The notes: generated from the letters alone by a model not told the origin. DNA of 64,000 nucleotides from Euclidia mi (GCA_944739405.2 OX123193.2:14248519-14312518), one strand, 5' to 3'; numbered from the stretch's first letter, positions 42,437-55,929 are shown. Translations and numbers: made by a program.

Positions 42437-43308
42437 ATCATAGTACTTAGCACATAAATATTTAAGACACATCCCACACCGGGACGCATCGAAGCGTCCA
42501 TATCACTTTTTAAAATTGTGTGTGATCCACAGAATAATTTTTATATTTGTAACGTCCTGGCTTTAATAATCCTGGGAGAGAAGCCTTTAGAAGCATATTT
42601 TACACGAACCCAAATACCTGAGTATCAGAAAAAATATTTAAAATAGTTTTAAGTCCATTTCTTTTGATAGGAATTTCAAACATACAGCATCTCCATAGCC
42701 ACTAATGACTCCTATTTCTGGAAAGCCTCGCGAATAGAAGATCCTTACTGAAGTGTTTCTTCAAACACTGAGTTCCTTTCACGTTTGTAGAACTGTTCAT
42801 GTACATTCCAAAAAACTCGTCGATAAATCGTTCATAACTTCAACTATTTACCCTATACCCTTGAAATTGCTTTCATGCGGTATAATATCATACATTGAGA
42901 TGCGCATTTGTGGCGCTATTCGGTCGTCTGTCATGACAACTGGGGGCTTAAAGTGTCTATGTGATTGTAAACACTTGAAATTTCGAGTGAGACAATTTTA
43001 TCTCTTTGATGTTCACTTACCCGTAACGTAAATTTGAATACGATAGCTGAACTTTGCTTTGTGAATGAAAAATAAGATCTGTTCATTTGAGTGTAATATA
43101 GAAATCTTTTTATATTCGTTGAATTGGCAGGATAAATGGAGAAAATACGTTTTGGCTTTTAATATTATATTATTAACATCTTAAACTTTGTACCAATATT
43201 TTTGTGACAAAATTTGAAGGTAGATATCAGTTGACAAGTTAACACACAATATAGTTCGAGTACGATTACGATTAGTATTTCTGTGTTTAGCCGAGTGTGT
43301 AACTAATT
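42437..43308. other. No gene seen
   Basis: One 92-codon frame at 42753-43031 has no recognisable motif or splice context; I do not call it. Confidence 0.4.
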
Positions 43309-43615
43309 ATAGGTCTTTGATCATCATACTCCTAGCGTTATCCGAGTCTGGTCCGTTTTCTAGTCTAACCGGGTTTGACTGTATATTAGCTTTTCCACAC
43401 AGCGACTGCCTGTCTGACCTCCGCAACTCAAAGGGATAGCTATATTCCATGGTTTAGACTAGTGTCAGTTTACTCATAGGTACAAACTCCCTATAACGAT
43501 TGTCAAAGATATTCATGACATCATAGAAATTACATTACAAATGCTCAGCTATCGCCGACTTGTTAATATGTCGGTTTTATACAGCTGCGATATGTTCCTT
43601 TACCCTTTCTTTTTT

Positions 43616-43933
43616 TTGTTGGAGTCTGGACCAAACCACTGGATAGAACTGCATCAACCACAAGTCTTATCCACCGATCGTCACTATTACTCCAGGATAG
43701 TACGTGAAGCGGTAGAAATCAAGAAATATAACAATTTCAACCGGGAGGATGGATATAGATTATCGGCCACGTGGAATCCAGTCATCAGCAAGTGTAAACA
43801 CCGCCGCAGTGATAAATCTCAACAGTGTGCAGACGTCATTAGTGTAGTGTGTCGGAGTACCGACATTGCGAACTTAAATAAAGACCAAGTGAGGGTAGGT
43901 GCTGAAACCCGCACTTCCACAAGACGTCGCTGA
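43616..43933 (+). pseudogene. Penelope protein C-terminal fragment
   Basis: Reads E-S-G-P-N-H-W-I-E-L, then R-H-Y-Y-S-R-I-V-R-E-A-V-E-I-K and N-F-N-R-E-D-G-Y, parallel to the end of the copy at 21.1 kb. The catalytic GVY..YIG part is absent because of 5' truncation. Confidence 0.85.
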
Positions 43934-43949
43934 GCTCTCATCAGTCTCT

Positions 43950-43987
43950 CCGCGACCACGCTCGGTGCAAGACGAGCGAAACGTCGG
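43950..43987 (+). other. 38-nt stem-internal-loop motif at Penelope 3' end (copy 2)
   Basis: CCG (43950-43952) pairs with CGG (43985-43987). GCTCG (43960-43964) pairs with CGAGC (43973-43977) around GTGCAAGA. GAAACG is unpaired. Same length and layout as 21439-21476 although the stem sequences differ, which points to conserved folding. Confidence 0.6.
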
Positions 43988-44277
43988 TAACAAATAGGTA
44001 TTTATACCTTATATAAGTCAAGTTAACGCGATTAAGACCCACTAAATTAATTTCTATGATGTATACAAATCGCGAAAGTTTAAAATCGATTATATTCATG
44101 ACAGCCGGGACCGACGGCTTAACGAACTCTCCGAGGCACGGGGCAAGCGATAATTTTACGATTCAATACGCTCACACCTCCGAAAAGTCATTGGTGCGCT
44201 TCGTGGATTCGAATCCGGCATCCTCATGGCAGTCTGTTGGTATCTCCACTAGGCTTTCGCTAATAATAGGTCTTTGA

Positions 44278-45002
44278 TAACAACTGAAAATATCGTGGTA
44301 TAATTTTATTGGGTACCCTATTTATTCAGTGTGTCAGTGAACTATATATTGTCATGAAGTCACACACTAAACATACAATAATCTAATATTTTGTCAGTTC
44401 TATTTGAATTTAATGTCTCACACTAAGTGTAGCACTACGTAGCACTGACTACATAGACGGCTACGCAATATTGTTTTTTACTGGGATATGGTACATGTTC
44501 TACGAGTTGGCTTGTTTTTATCCGTTATAAATAACAGGATCTTCTCTGATGTCGGGCAATGTCGCTTAGTGGTATGACACAGGCCGTTTTTTACAAGCTA
44601 ATATGGGCATTTTTCTTTTATTCAGTACTTAACAATTGTAACTGAGTCCGGGTGTGTCACTGCAGAACATGAAACGCAGTGCTACTTATACATGAACGTA
44701 TTAGTTTTCTTTATCTTCTTTGGAAATTAATTTTTAGCTTACAACGCAATCTAGAGTGTTCAATTACTTGAATTTGTATGTATTAATTATTACGTTACGT
44801 AATTAATGTATTTGATTGTTACTTACTGTTTCCCTTGCTAGCTTTACAAACACAAGGAACTTACAAATCTAAACTTACAAATTGTGATTGTACATTTTAA
44901 ACGCATTCTACACCTAACATAGGTACTCATAGTATTCATTGTGAATACGAGTATCTTTCTCTAGATATTGTTTACCTTATTTATACATTATAGGATTAAC
45001 TC
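44278..45002. other. No gene seen
   Basis: AT-rich sequence, no features recognised. Confidence 0.4.
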
Positions 45003-45333
45003 GAAGACTTGTTAGGTAGTAGAGCCTTGCTGATTTCAGCATGATTGGGCCGGCTCGATCCGGGGAAGTACTACCCTCTCACAGAAAATCGACGTAAAGT
45101 AACAGTACGAGTACTTAAACTGTTGCATTTCGTTCGGTGAGTGAGAGTGCCGGGGGCCCTATCTCCTCTTCCTTCTCCCTCATCCCACTCCTCATCCTAT
45201 CCGTTTTCCCATCCCCAAGGGCCGGCAACGCACTTGTCACTCCTGTGGTGTTACTTGTGTCCATGGGCGGCGGTAATTGCTTACCATCAGGCGAACCGTC
45301 TGCTCGTTTGCCGCCTATTACTATAAAAAAAAA
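45003..45333 (+). mobile_element. LINE 3' end, lepidopteran type
   Basis: tgattgggccggctcgatcc, then gggccggcaacgcactt, catgggcggcggtaattgc and caggcgaaccgtctgctcg, ending in an A-run at 45324-45333. I recognise this as a very common 3' end of lepidopteran retroelements from pattern memory; the clade is not certain. Confidence 0.65.
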
Positions 45334-46685
45334 GACCTGAGGTAGTCTTTGAGTACGTCAAGCGCTGGCGTCTCCTCACCGATATATCCACGAACCACAA
45401 AAATTACAGTAAAACTCATATATATATTGACTTTTTCATATGTTAGTGTATCAATGTCAAAAGTAACAAATTATCGTGACTAGTGGCTGGTTCTATACTT
45501 AGCCATGACTGAAATGTATACCAGAAATGTAAGCTCTTATTTATCAGTAATTAACTACGGCTTACGAGTATGTTGGTCGGTCGATCTTGCTACATATACC
45601 TACTTTCCTAATTCTGTTGTTTAGAAAGTATCATTTTTGAATAAGTATTATAGTACAGTAATAATTAAAAAAAAACATATCTGTATTACGGGCATAACAT
45701 TGGTATACAATTGAACCAAGGAGTAAGTGACAAAAATGTGGTCGATGGATGACTACAGCTATTATTGGTATCAAATTAAGATTAATAAGAATGGTTACAG
45801 ATGAGATTATCCTACATAAAATATGGTCGTCAGTATCTGTAATCTACAAACGATTTATTTGCAGTGATAGAATTAGCAGGTATTATCTATACTATAATAA
45901 AACTGTAGAGATGAAAAAGTCTGTACAGTAAAGATATTTAGGCGAAAATTAGCTAAAAATCTAGGAAAATGCTAAAAAGCAATACTTGATATTTTTTAGA
46001 ATTTATGTGTCTCTGTCCGTCTGTCTGTCTTTCCCTATATTGCTAAAGATCTCTAAAATGGCGAAATTGATTTCAATAAAACTTACACTCATGTACAAAG
46101 GATACTCAAACCTATAAAATAGTATATGTTACATCACGATCGGTTGAGTGGTTTTCGGTGTATAGCTTGACCTCTCCTTTGTACGTAGTCCCAAACAAAA
46201 CAGGGATCATCTAAAACTGGTTTTATATGTGGTGCCATCTATGATCATTATAAGTTTGTTAGTAAAAGTATAGGTAGTCTCTAAATAGGTACCTTCGAAG
46301 TGTTTTATCGCTATTTACCGACCGATAGATGTCACTATTTTCAAATAATTTTCTAGCAAAATAAATGTTTCTTGCAAAAAAAGACAATAATTATGAGTCG
46401 GATATCTTTCTGTTATTACAAAAATAATAGAGTATAATATTCGGCACTTTGATAAACAAAAAGTCTCTGTGTCAAAATTTATTACAATGACCACTTAATT
46501 TAAACGGTCAATCTCATTTATTTCAAATTATGATGTTTATATAATAGTTATATACTTAATAATTTCATTATTATTTATTTTAAAAGATAAATACAATGAT
46601 TATAGATCCTTTTTCAATAAATTGTCGATTATTCCATATTATTTTCTATCTCGGTCGGTTTGTATGTGTAAACATAGATGGCGTT
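45334..46685. other. No gene seen
   Basis: AT-rich. A gtctgtctgtctttcc run near 46017 and tcggttgagtggttttcgg near 46140 resemble degenerate repeat ends. Confidence 0.4.
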
Positions 46686-46689
46686 GAAT

Positions 46690-47755
46690 AATAATATAAT
46701 AATAATAGTTATTTATTTCAGACATTAGTCCATAGGTTAACACAATTTAAAATTACAAGTAACAACCATACTTATATAATTTACACAAGCCAACATTTAG
46801 AAAATTAAAAAGAACAAACACAGAAAAAAAAAGTATTTAACATTTGTAGGACAAAGAGAAAAAGCTGGCCACTTATCACAGGTCAGTGTGCAGACGTATC
46901 CAGTGGCGCAGTAGTGGAGAGTCCCACCTTTCCACGAACACACTTAGCACGCCATTGTGGCTGGACCTGACACGATTTAACAGTGATGCGCATTGCTTTC
47001 TTATAACGGCATGAAAACCATCTGTGTGAGCTTCCGTAATCATGCTCGACGCGCTACAAAATCGTGGCAGCCCCTATAGCACTCTAAACGCGTTGTTATA
47101 TTGGACACGTACGGCGCTGTACGCTCCCAATGTATAGTTAACCCACAGGCTGCATGTGTACAAGGCTTGGCATTAGGATTTAAAAAGTGTTACTTTTACT
47201 GCATTACTGCAGTGTGCGAACCTGCGGGCCAACATATTACACCGGACAGCTGGCGCCCTACGTGCCCTCTCTATGTCCTTACTATCTTTAAGGTCCTCAG
47301 AGACCCAGTGGCCTAGATACTTGAAATGAGCGACTTTATTAAGTGCTACCAGCTAAACTAAGTGAAGGTACTGTGGTGTAAGTATTGCCCCTCGCTTTAA
47401 ATACTAATAATCGCTTTTCTTTGCATTGTATCTAAGCCCGTGAGCCTCCGCGTAACAATCACACATTTTCAACAGCTTCCGTAAAGCTCCTATCTATCCT
47501 CCTGTCATCTGCGTAGCTTATATTATTGACACAAACTCCGTCTATGTAGCACCCGACATTGGCACTGCTGAGTTCACCGATAAGTTTATTTATGTATAGG
47601 TTGAAGAGTTTAGGCGATCGCCGCACTGCAACCTGTACACATCCGAAAAAAAGCCTGCCCATCCCGTACACTGTTCTTTTGGTTATTGTACCAATACTTA
47701 AAAATAGATACAACCTCCTTTGAGCAGATGAAGTCATTTTCTGAATGGCGGTGTT
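46690..47755 (-). mobile_element. Degenerate CR1-like LINE
   Basis: Reverse orientation. An RT fragment lies at 47737-47459, then decayed coding sequence down to about 46870, and a 3' part ending in an att-rich tail near 46690-46706. Confidence 0.6.
47459..47737 (-). pseudogene. Reverse transcriptase fragment
   Basis: S-P-K-L-F-N-L-Y-I-N-K-L-I, then C-Y-I-D-G-V-C-V-N-N-I-S-Y-A-D-D. YADD and the preceding motif are clear. The frame stops shortly after. Confidence 0.75.
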
Positions 47756-48330
47756 AAGATTCTCCGAGGATTGATGAGGTTCTCGGATAATTTGCTTTCG
47801 TCGTCGTTGGATTACTTAGATTGTATATTTGACGTTACTCCTGAATTTATGATTGTTGTATGTTATCGTGTTTCTTTGATTTTTTTCGTTCGTTCGTGTT
47901 CTGTTCTTATACAGGTGTCTCATTGTCTCATTATTCCCAATTTCCTCCACTTTCTTCCACTCCTCACGTCACCTACGTGGGAATCTTCGGGCGGGAGACT
48001 GAGGCCTGAATTCAGATACCTCTTGAATTACTGAACAGGGCTATCTTACTTTCGGCAGGGTTGGATATTCGTAGTCCTGTGTGTATTTTCTAAATAAATC
48101 GCTGGGACAGACACTTGAAACAGCTGGAATCGACATCCGAACATGTTGTTTTTCACATGATCAGTTAAATGTGGCATGTTCACGAGTGAGCGATAAAAAT
48201 AATTTACATGTTCTATGTGAAGGTGGTAAAACAGTTAATGTTGTGTATAAAGAAATTCTCTAAATATATATATATTAGTTATATAATATACATATAAAAG
48301 TTATAAATATTATATACTCTTGGGACAAAT
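47756..48330. other. No gene seen
   Basis: Only short frames without motifs. Confidence 0.4.
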
Positions 48331-48334
48331 GTCA

Positions 48335-48390
48335 TGCTAATTAAATTCCAACATTTACGCGAACGAAGTTGCGGGCACAGCTAGTTTCAA
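48335..48390. repeat. Fragment of the 'actagct..cccgc' repeat, reverse
   Basis: aagttgcgggcacagctagt is the reverse of the start of the repeat at 50105 and 10870. Confidence 0.5.
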
Positions 48391-48785
48391 TATATATAGC
48401 CTGCGTTTTCCGCAGCACAAAGCTTGAATCCAATCCCTATATTGTCATATGTCGCTCATCTTTGAGAATACGGTTGAAGCCTTAGTTACAGAACACCAAG
48501 CTTAACCATTGAGACTTGTTAGGTATAATTCACTAGACTGTACCGCTCGTATTTTTTCATAATGATACACCCCATCCAATGGGTTATATAATCTCGAGTA
48601 TATTACAGCGGCTGGGGTTAGGCCAAAGATATTTTAAGCGATGCCGTAATAAAGAAGATATCAGATAAGCTTGCGGTAAATCTAAGTAGATAGGATATAG
48701 AAAATAGTAGCTGAATGAAAATGGTAATGTTATCTTGAAAATGTGACACCTTTATATATTTTTGAATATATTCATAGACACACAC
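48391..48785. other. No gene seen
   Basis: No recognisable feature. Confidence 0.35.
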
Positions 48786-48787
48786 GA

Positions 48788-49003
48788 GGGACAGGACGAA
48801 GGGAAAACCTAGGCGGACGTTCTCTGACGAGATTGGAGACATCCTAAAAACATGACAGGTTAGAAGTACCCTGAACAGAAGAGCATGCATGAGGAATCTG
48901 ATGGGAGTGAATGAAGCAAGAGAGATATGTCAGGATCGTTGCAAATGGCGTTCCGTAGTCTCTGCCTATCCCTCCGTGAAACAGGCGTGAGTCTATATAC
49001 GTA
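48788..49003 (+). mobile_element. LINE-B 3' fragment
   Basis: Matches the last 210 bases of LINE-B (aaaacctaggcggacgttct; gttgcaaatggcgttccgt; acaggcgtgagtctata). The tatg tail has decayed to tatatacgta. Confidence 0.8.
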
Positions 49004-50100
49004 AGAGATTTTTAACTAGCTTAAAATATTGTTACTGTGAAATATAGATTCAATCACTCCTTTCCTATAAAAAGTGTAATTTGTCAGTGCGCACAATAAC
49101 CAATAAACCCTTACAACAACAACTTAAGAATAAATAAAATAAATTTAATATGCTACTTTTTATGAGTTTGAAACTTTCTACGTACTAACATCCTGAAATA
49201 TTGTTTTTATTGCTTAGCTATGAAAACAATAAAGGCAATAAACGTAGTTAGGGCGTTATCTATGGGCGATGCAGATTAGTTGGAATTAATTATACCGGTA
49301 CACTGTTATTGTGTATAATTTGTTCTCTAACACGACTTCTCTTTTTCCGCGTTAAGTTATCTCTAAAAACATGAATAAACTGACACTTTCAATTGTTACT
49401 TTATAGAATCTATTGATTTAAAATAAGATAAACAAACAGACATGTTTAACCTTAGTATTTTTTTTCGAAATTTGTTTCTCCGATAAAATGAGGCTTGTTT
49501 GCCAGTTCTAGGTTATCAGTCATAAATAATTCTACGTAGATGTACGAAACGGAGTAAGGGTATAAAACTTTTTACTACAACACGATGTATAGCCATGTTT
49601 ATGGGAATATATAGATTTCTATCACATTCAGTACGTTTCATCATAAATTCTAGTAGGGATCCGCCCAAAGCAATCTCTGGCTCCTCTCATTCATAATCTG
49701 ACCCTTTCTCCTAAATAAGCGAGATATACTTCACACGAACTATTAATTATGATAAACACTGATTCATGCCTCAGAACGTATATTTACATAATAATCAAGT
49801 ATGTTAGTAACCGAAGCGTGTTGTGGCGCACAGTTAAAAGTTGTGCGGCTTGAGCCAACCAGACGTCTTGTGTCTTGTGGGATTTATTCGTGATTTATTT
49901 ACGTTCAGTTATCACATATATTAGCGCATCATTATACTCCGAAGTAGAATGATTTATAGAGTAGATATAACTGATAGAAATTACTGGTTTTTGATATGTA
50001 GGATGTTTTGACAGCATAACTACGGTATCTTTTGTTGAACTTAGAATTTTTATTGCGACAGAAAAGTCGACACTCAACATAGAGCAAAGCAGAGCATTAT
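49004..50100. other. No gene seen
   Basis: AT-rich, no recognisable features. Confidence 0.4.
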
Positions 50101-50104
50101 AACT

Positions 50105-50280
50105 TACTAGCTGACCCGGCAAACGTTGTTTTGCAAAATTTTTTTTTTTTTTGAAAAACAGATGTTGGCCGATTCTCATAGATACCGGATAAGCACAAAA
50201 AATTTCATCAAAATCGGTCAAGCCGTTTCGGAGGAGTATGGGAACGAAAACTGTGACACGAGAATTTTATATATTAGATG
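50105..50280 (+). repeat. Dispersed 'tactagctgacccggc' repeat
   Basis: Starts tactagctgacccggcaaac and ends caagccgtttcggagg..tatattagatg. Abundant insect repeat type; class not assigned. Confidence 0.55.
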
Positions 50281-52859
50281 TAAAATTTGAAAGTCGTAAG
50301 CGGTAAAGTGACGCAGGGCCTGCTACGTGTCACAAACAAACAACAGAGAGATATAAACTATAACAAAAAAAAATGTTTTTGCAAACTCAACAAGCCGATG
50401 TGTTCGACATAAGGCTTAATTTTATTTTTATTTAAGTAGGTAGCTCGTTCTATAGTCATGTTACGTAACTTAGTAAGTATCAAATTGGCAGTGTACAATT
50501 GTGCTTATAATAGCATATATGCATTTTCATGTTCTTGCAATTGTAATGTATTCTAAACAAGAATATGCCCGTGGCTCTGCACGCGTAAATTTATATACGA
50601 AAACCTTCCTCAGGAATCACACTATAAATAGAAAAAAATCTGAAATCTGTACAAAAATTGGGTGGTTTTGAGCTTATCGCTTTTATACAACAAGAAAAAG
50701 GGACTTCATTTTATAATGTGTAGATCTCAAACTTGTCCGTGTATATCGAAGTTAATTCACGTTTTTTACCAATGAAAATAAAATTTACTCGCTTTATGAG
50801 TATTATTTAGCGTAGTTAAAATAGACAAAGGTGCCGAAATTTATTTTTATTTTGCAGATATTTCTATTTTTATTGCGTATTTCAATTATACCTAAAGAGT
50901 ATATCCCTAATGGCCAACCGTTACCGATAGCAACAAAACGACAAGATCAAGTACGGTCGAAATAAAGGTCGATACTTAAAGTAGAGAGGTGATTGGAACG
51001 TAACACTTGATGATCACTAGAAATAAAACAGGATTACAAATAAGCACCTAAGTGGAAATCGTGATAAGGCCGAATCACATATGTTGACATACACAGACAC
51101 TGTAATTTCAACGAATTTGAATTAGCTCACACACTTAACGAAATTATAGTCTAATTTGAAAAAGAATATAATTTTATGGGACTAGCCCCCCCCTCATTCA
51201 CTACTGTGTCACCTGTGTTCAGGTTCAGCAACAGTGACCATTGATGACAACGAGTTTTGACACTCGTGAAATCCTGGAGAAAGTTAAACTGTCTTGGAAC
51301 CCGCAACGAAGTTAATCAAAAGTAGATTGGAGAAGTTGGATACTTTGACAAAAATAGATCGACGACGACATAATTATAGTTAGACACTTTTTCAATTTAA
51401 GATCTAGACACGATATCATTCATGTTATAGTCAATTTACGATAGCAATCAATACTTGTGATGCTGGTAGTTAAACCTTGTCTTAGCCTACGTCTATCGTG
51501 AGATTGATTAAATGCTTGATATTTTTGCCATTTACCATATAAAACCTGAAAATAGCACAACGTATTTAAATGCACAGCCATTTTATAAGTAGTAACAAGT
51601 CCCTCAGAAAAACGTGTGGTCAAATAAAATACTGACATACACACTGCACTGTATATGCACACTGTCATCAGATATTTATAATGACAAATATGTCAACATG
51701 TGTCGAAGCAGTTCGACCTCTACAGCCATAATGTTGAGATTGACAAATAAAATGGCCATTATTATTTTATTACTAAGGCAAATTTTCCTCAAGCAATAAT
51801 AATGAATTGTTGACCTTTTTCAGTTGCTGCCTTGAAATGATGAGTGAACATAATATAATGAATGATAAAAGAGTTTGTTCTGTTTAGTGAATGAAACATT
51901 TTCTGTCTATATACTTTCATATAGTAATAAGTAGATCCAGTTAGGCCAGAATTATGTTTAGAGTCTATGCGCAATTGCGCATTTTATCGTTTCTTTTACT
52001 TGAAGGAACTACTTGCTTGAACATAACTGTCACCTTAACAATATCATAGAAGTGATACAACAGGACTGACTTGTTAAGTACTCGAGATCATCATCGCAAG
52101 AATCAAAGGACAAGAATCGTTAGGCCATGGCGGAGGCCTTCGAGCGGTGCGAAAACTCCGACACGAGAGTAGGCCACACATTCACACGAAAACAAAAATA
52201 AAGAGACTTTCTAAACATACTAACACTACTTGCCAATAGTCAGGTGGGTCGTAAACCGAGCTGCCACAAAGTTAGAACATATATGACTTTAGTACAAAAA
52301 AAGCTACCACCGCGCGATTCTACATCGTACGGTACACAAGTGAAGACACTTGCATCCACAGAACATACTCTCATTTGTCCTGTGCTTGCATCCGTCTAGG
52401 TTAGTTGGAAACGTAACTATTTGCTACAGATGTAAACACTGACTGATTTGTACTGAAAATGTTTGCTAGTGTACCGTTGGCGACGTTAATTATGTACCTA
52501 ATTGCAAACTGCGTCCTTTGAATTAACTATTTGATGTAGTTCCTTTATCTTATATCAATAAATATATCAATATCTTATTCCTTTTATTTGGTCTCTTATT
52601 AGTTATGCATAGCCTTTGTAAGTATGGATTAGGGCAGGCTACGATTGAAAAACTAAGTAAAATATTTTAAATAGATCCCTAAATAATAAGGAGTGTACCA
52701 CGTGAGCTCGATTAATAGAACTCAAACTTTGGTGTATCGCACAAGCGTGTATTCGAACTATTGTGAGCCGCAGTACAGTTTTGTCTCACGATTTGTCAAC
52801 CTAACGTGGTAAACTCAAATAATAAACGTTAAATTGGCTGTCGTATTTCTAAAATCTAT
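50281..52859. other. No gene seen
   Basis: About 2.6 kb of AT-rich DNA. Frames near 51420-51970 occur on both strands, overlap, and have no motif. The GC-richer patch at 52120-52160 is not recognised. Confidence 0.45.
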
Positions 52860-52877
52860 TCTTCACCTATAACATTT

Positions 52878-53252
52878 CATCATCCTCTTAGTTTATCCCA
52901 GTTTCAATCTGGGGTCCGCTCACTAGTCTAACCGAATTTGGCTGAATATTAGCTTTTCCACGGAGCGACTGCCTGTCTGCTCTCCGCAACCCGAAGGGAT
53001 AGCAATATTCCATGGTTTAGACTAGTGTCAGTTTATTTAGAAGGTACTGACGCCCTATAACGACTGTCAAAGATCTTCATGACAACCAGGACCGACGGCT
53101 TAACGTACTCTCCGAGGTATGGGACAAGCGATAATTAACAATTCAATACGCACATAGCTCTGAAAAGTCATTGGTGCACGCCGTGGATTCGAACCTGATA
53201 CCCTCTGCATGGCAGTTTGTTGGTATCTCCACTAGGCTATCGCTGCCTTGGC
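52878..53252 (-). mobile_element. tRNA-derived SINE-G, copy 3, intact
   Basis: Perfect 18-bp duplication tcttcacctataacattt (52860-52877 and 53253-53270). On the - strand: head ggcagcgatagcctagtgg, B-box aggttcgaatcc, gat-repeat tail. It is the reference copy for reading the split one at 43321. Confidence 0.9.
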
Positions 53253-53533
53253 TCTTCACCTATAACATTTATACGACATATATAAAATTCTTCTTCAGTA
53301 ATTTTATTTCACAACCTTCTAGGTTGATCGATGTGTGAATATGTGTTGAGTTTCTTCTTTAACTTAAATCGCGGGCTAAAGTATAGACGAAGATGCGGTA
53401 TTATGATAATTATTATAAATTATTATGCCATACAGAATATTGCTAAGATTTAAATAATTTTCTTTCTTAATTCAAGTATAATTGCTTTCTTGAATTTAAA
53501 GGCAATTAGTTTGCTATTTTGAGATATATTGAA

Positions 53534-53574
53534 TTTATGAGTCTTCATGGGAATTACCCATGAAGACTCATAAA
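53534..53574. repeat. Perfect 18-bp hairpin
   Basis: 53534-53551 and 53557-53574 are exact reverse complements around aatta (tatgagtcttcatggg / cccatgaagactcata). Confidence 0.9.
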
Positions 53575-54585
53575 AGTTGAGAGTAGTAAAGATTTTCTTG
53601 GTGTTTGGTGTTTGATGTTATTAATTAGAATCGAATAAATAATGCGAAGCATTGATAAATAGAAAGCAGATTAAAGGTTAAATGTTGCGTTATTTACCAT
53701 GAATAAGATTTCATCAAAATCTTGTAGATTTACTTACAAAATACTAAAACAAAGATTATTACTTCCACACAATAAGCACACTTCTTTCTTTATCAATTTC
53801 TCTCAGTCCATAAAATAATAGTACTTTATGAACTGAGAGACAACGTCACAATATTTCGTCGTTTCAGTTTCAATATGTCACGATAGCAATAAAACGCCTA
53901 AATGTTCTAAAACATCCTGGATTGTATTGCTTTATTTGTTGTAGTCAAAATGATTTACGATAACTAAACTGATTTACAGAAGTCTATACTTATATTATAA
54001 AACAATCAATGTTATATTTTCGATGTATTTGTGGTCGTAAAATAGTGACTCGGAAAAGCAATTAGTGTTTATTTGTCAATATGTCATAATAATAGGAGTT
54101 TAGGATTGATATAAGTGTAGTAAAGTTCGCTAAGGGCTTAGCGGAGGTGAACTTATTACTCATTATTATAAGTCTCAAGTAATAAGTGTATGCTTCAGTG
54201 TCTTTTAGACATAATGCAGTAAATACTCAATTACGATAACATATTATTATTACGAAGAAACGTATTTTTTGTAACAAATAGAAGACGACGAGATCAAGAA
54301 TTCGCGGACAGAATGTTTATGTACTTTGCGCAAAGTACATGATGACGCTTAACGGCTCCAAAATCTCTATAAGTGGGAAGTAGAAAGTACGTAAGTAGGC
54401 ACTCTTAAAAAAATGTATTAAATAAAATGTTTTGCTGATTTTATGGTCCTTATTAGTGGTGCCATTTTGCTAATTACTGCAGTTAAAGAGCTATTTAATT
54501 GGACGGCTAGCTGTTACACTCGTATATTATGTTTAGTCATATAAACGACGTTTAGATACGTGGTCAAATGGCGTTATTCAACGAA
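53575..54585. other. No gene seen
   Basis: AT-rich. Small overlapping hairpins near 54120-54190 (cgctaagggcttagcg; acttattac..gtaataagt). Confidence 0.4.
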
Positions 54586-54589
54586 AAGC

Positions 54590-54805
54590 AACCTTTCGGA
54601 GTCCACTGATGGACGCAGGCCACTCGCAATTTGGGTCAAAATAATCTTGTGAGTTAATTGGAGGATTTGGTCTACAGCTATAGCATGCTAGCGAGACTGT
54701 CTCTTCATATAGAAATTATTTACTTCGTATATTTTCTTCAATTGCCTCGTATAATACCCACGGAATGAAATGGGGCTGTAACCCTTTGTTTTCTTACTCC
54801 GTTAC
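54590..54805 (-). repeat. Possible very old SINE-R-like copy
   Basis: ggagtccactgatggacgca, then aatacccacggaatgaaatg and cttactccgttaccacat follow the SINE-R order with heavy divergence. Confidence 0.35.
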
Positions 54806-55473
54806 CACATAGCATATATTAATATAACATAAACGTGTAAATATTCAAAGGCGTGCAATGGACTCTAGGATACGTTAGTCCATTACGAATATAAATGGCG
54901 TCGATTTGTACGATTGAGCCTGGGGCAATTATAACATTCACTATTGTGCTGTGAATGGCATCTTAATTATAAAATGGAGGAATCAAGACGCCCTGAGGCA
55001 GGCAATTAATAACAATTATTAAATAAATCCCGCTTCAGCTCACGCTAACCCACGGCTCTTATCGTTATTAATTAATGTTATAAAATTGACTCCTATGTCT
55101 TAAAGTATAAGCTTTAGTTTATGTTTATGACTTAGTGTCGTTTTCAGAATATCTGAGTGAAAGAATAATTGAGATTTTTGCTGAGTTAGTTATAACTCTT
55201 TTCATTTCCGACAATACTATAGAAGCACGGTAATGTTTTCTTGTTAGGAGTAACGTCTCAATAGAGAATTAGATTTATTTATTTTTACTTCAACGATACC
55301 AAATAAATTCAAATGTATATCGAAGCCATAACAACACATGTTCTGCTGTTAGGATTTGATTATGTTCCTTACGCATTTTTATTCCCTTAGAATATTCTTG
55401 CCTTAAAAACATACATTCAGTATCTCGGAAAATGTTTGGCAAAAATTTCCATTAACGCGTTGTTATCCCAGCG
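54806..55473. other. No gene seen
   Basis: AT-rich; no features recognised. Confidence 0.4.
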
Positions 55474-55485
55474 TAATTTGTATTT

Positions 55486-55718
55486 CATCATCAGCCTTTA
55501 ACAGTCCATTGCTGGACTAGGCCTCTCCTTTGAAAGGAGGAATTGGCCTACTATACCACGCTGGCCAAACGGGTTGGTATAGGGTTTGTATCAAGTTTTC
55601 CTTCTCTTACAGTGCTGTTCTCTGCATAATATACTTACTCCCTCTGTCGGCTCTTACGACACCCATGGGATGATATGGGGTGGTGACATTCCGTATTCTT
55701 AATCCGTCACCACACAGA
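55486..55718 (-). mobile_element. SINE-R copy 3
   Basis: Perfect 12-bp duplication taatttgtattt (55474-55485 and 55719-55730). Nearly identical to 10515-10769. Confidence 0.88.
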
Positions 55719-55929
55719 TAATTTGTATTTATTGTACCACGAAGTGTAATACCTGTTTCATGTAAATAAAATGAGCTCAATTACAAGGGCTACCCTGAGG
55801 TTGCACGAAAATCACTAATGCTCAGTACCTCAAGATGCTGTAAAAAATGAACTATAGCAGTATTTAACGTTATAATTTTTAGTTAATACTTATTTAGGTA
55901 ATAGTCAATTGGAACTGACAAAACATGCA

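Larger units (their letters stand above)
43521..44091 (+). mobile_element. 5'-truncated Penelope-like element nested in SINE-G
   Basis: Flanked by perfect 12-bp duplications atattcatgaca (43509-43520 and 44092-44103). Contains the C-terminal end of the GIY-YIG protein and the 38-nt structured motif near its 3' end. Confidence 0.88.
43321..44265 (-). mobile_element. SINE-G copy 2, split by a Penelope insertion
   Basis: Perfect 12-bp duplication ataggtctttga at 43309-43320 and 44266-44277. The two pieces (43321-43520 and 44092-44265) together equal the intact SINE-G at 52878. Confidence 0.87.

Noticed and set aside
42753..43031. 92-codon open frame
   Set aside because: Codon content and context look random. 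No domain, no upstream promoter, no splice signals in frame.
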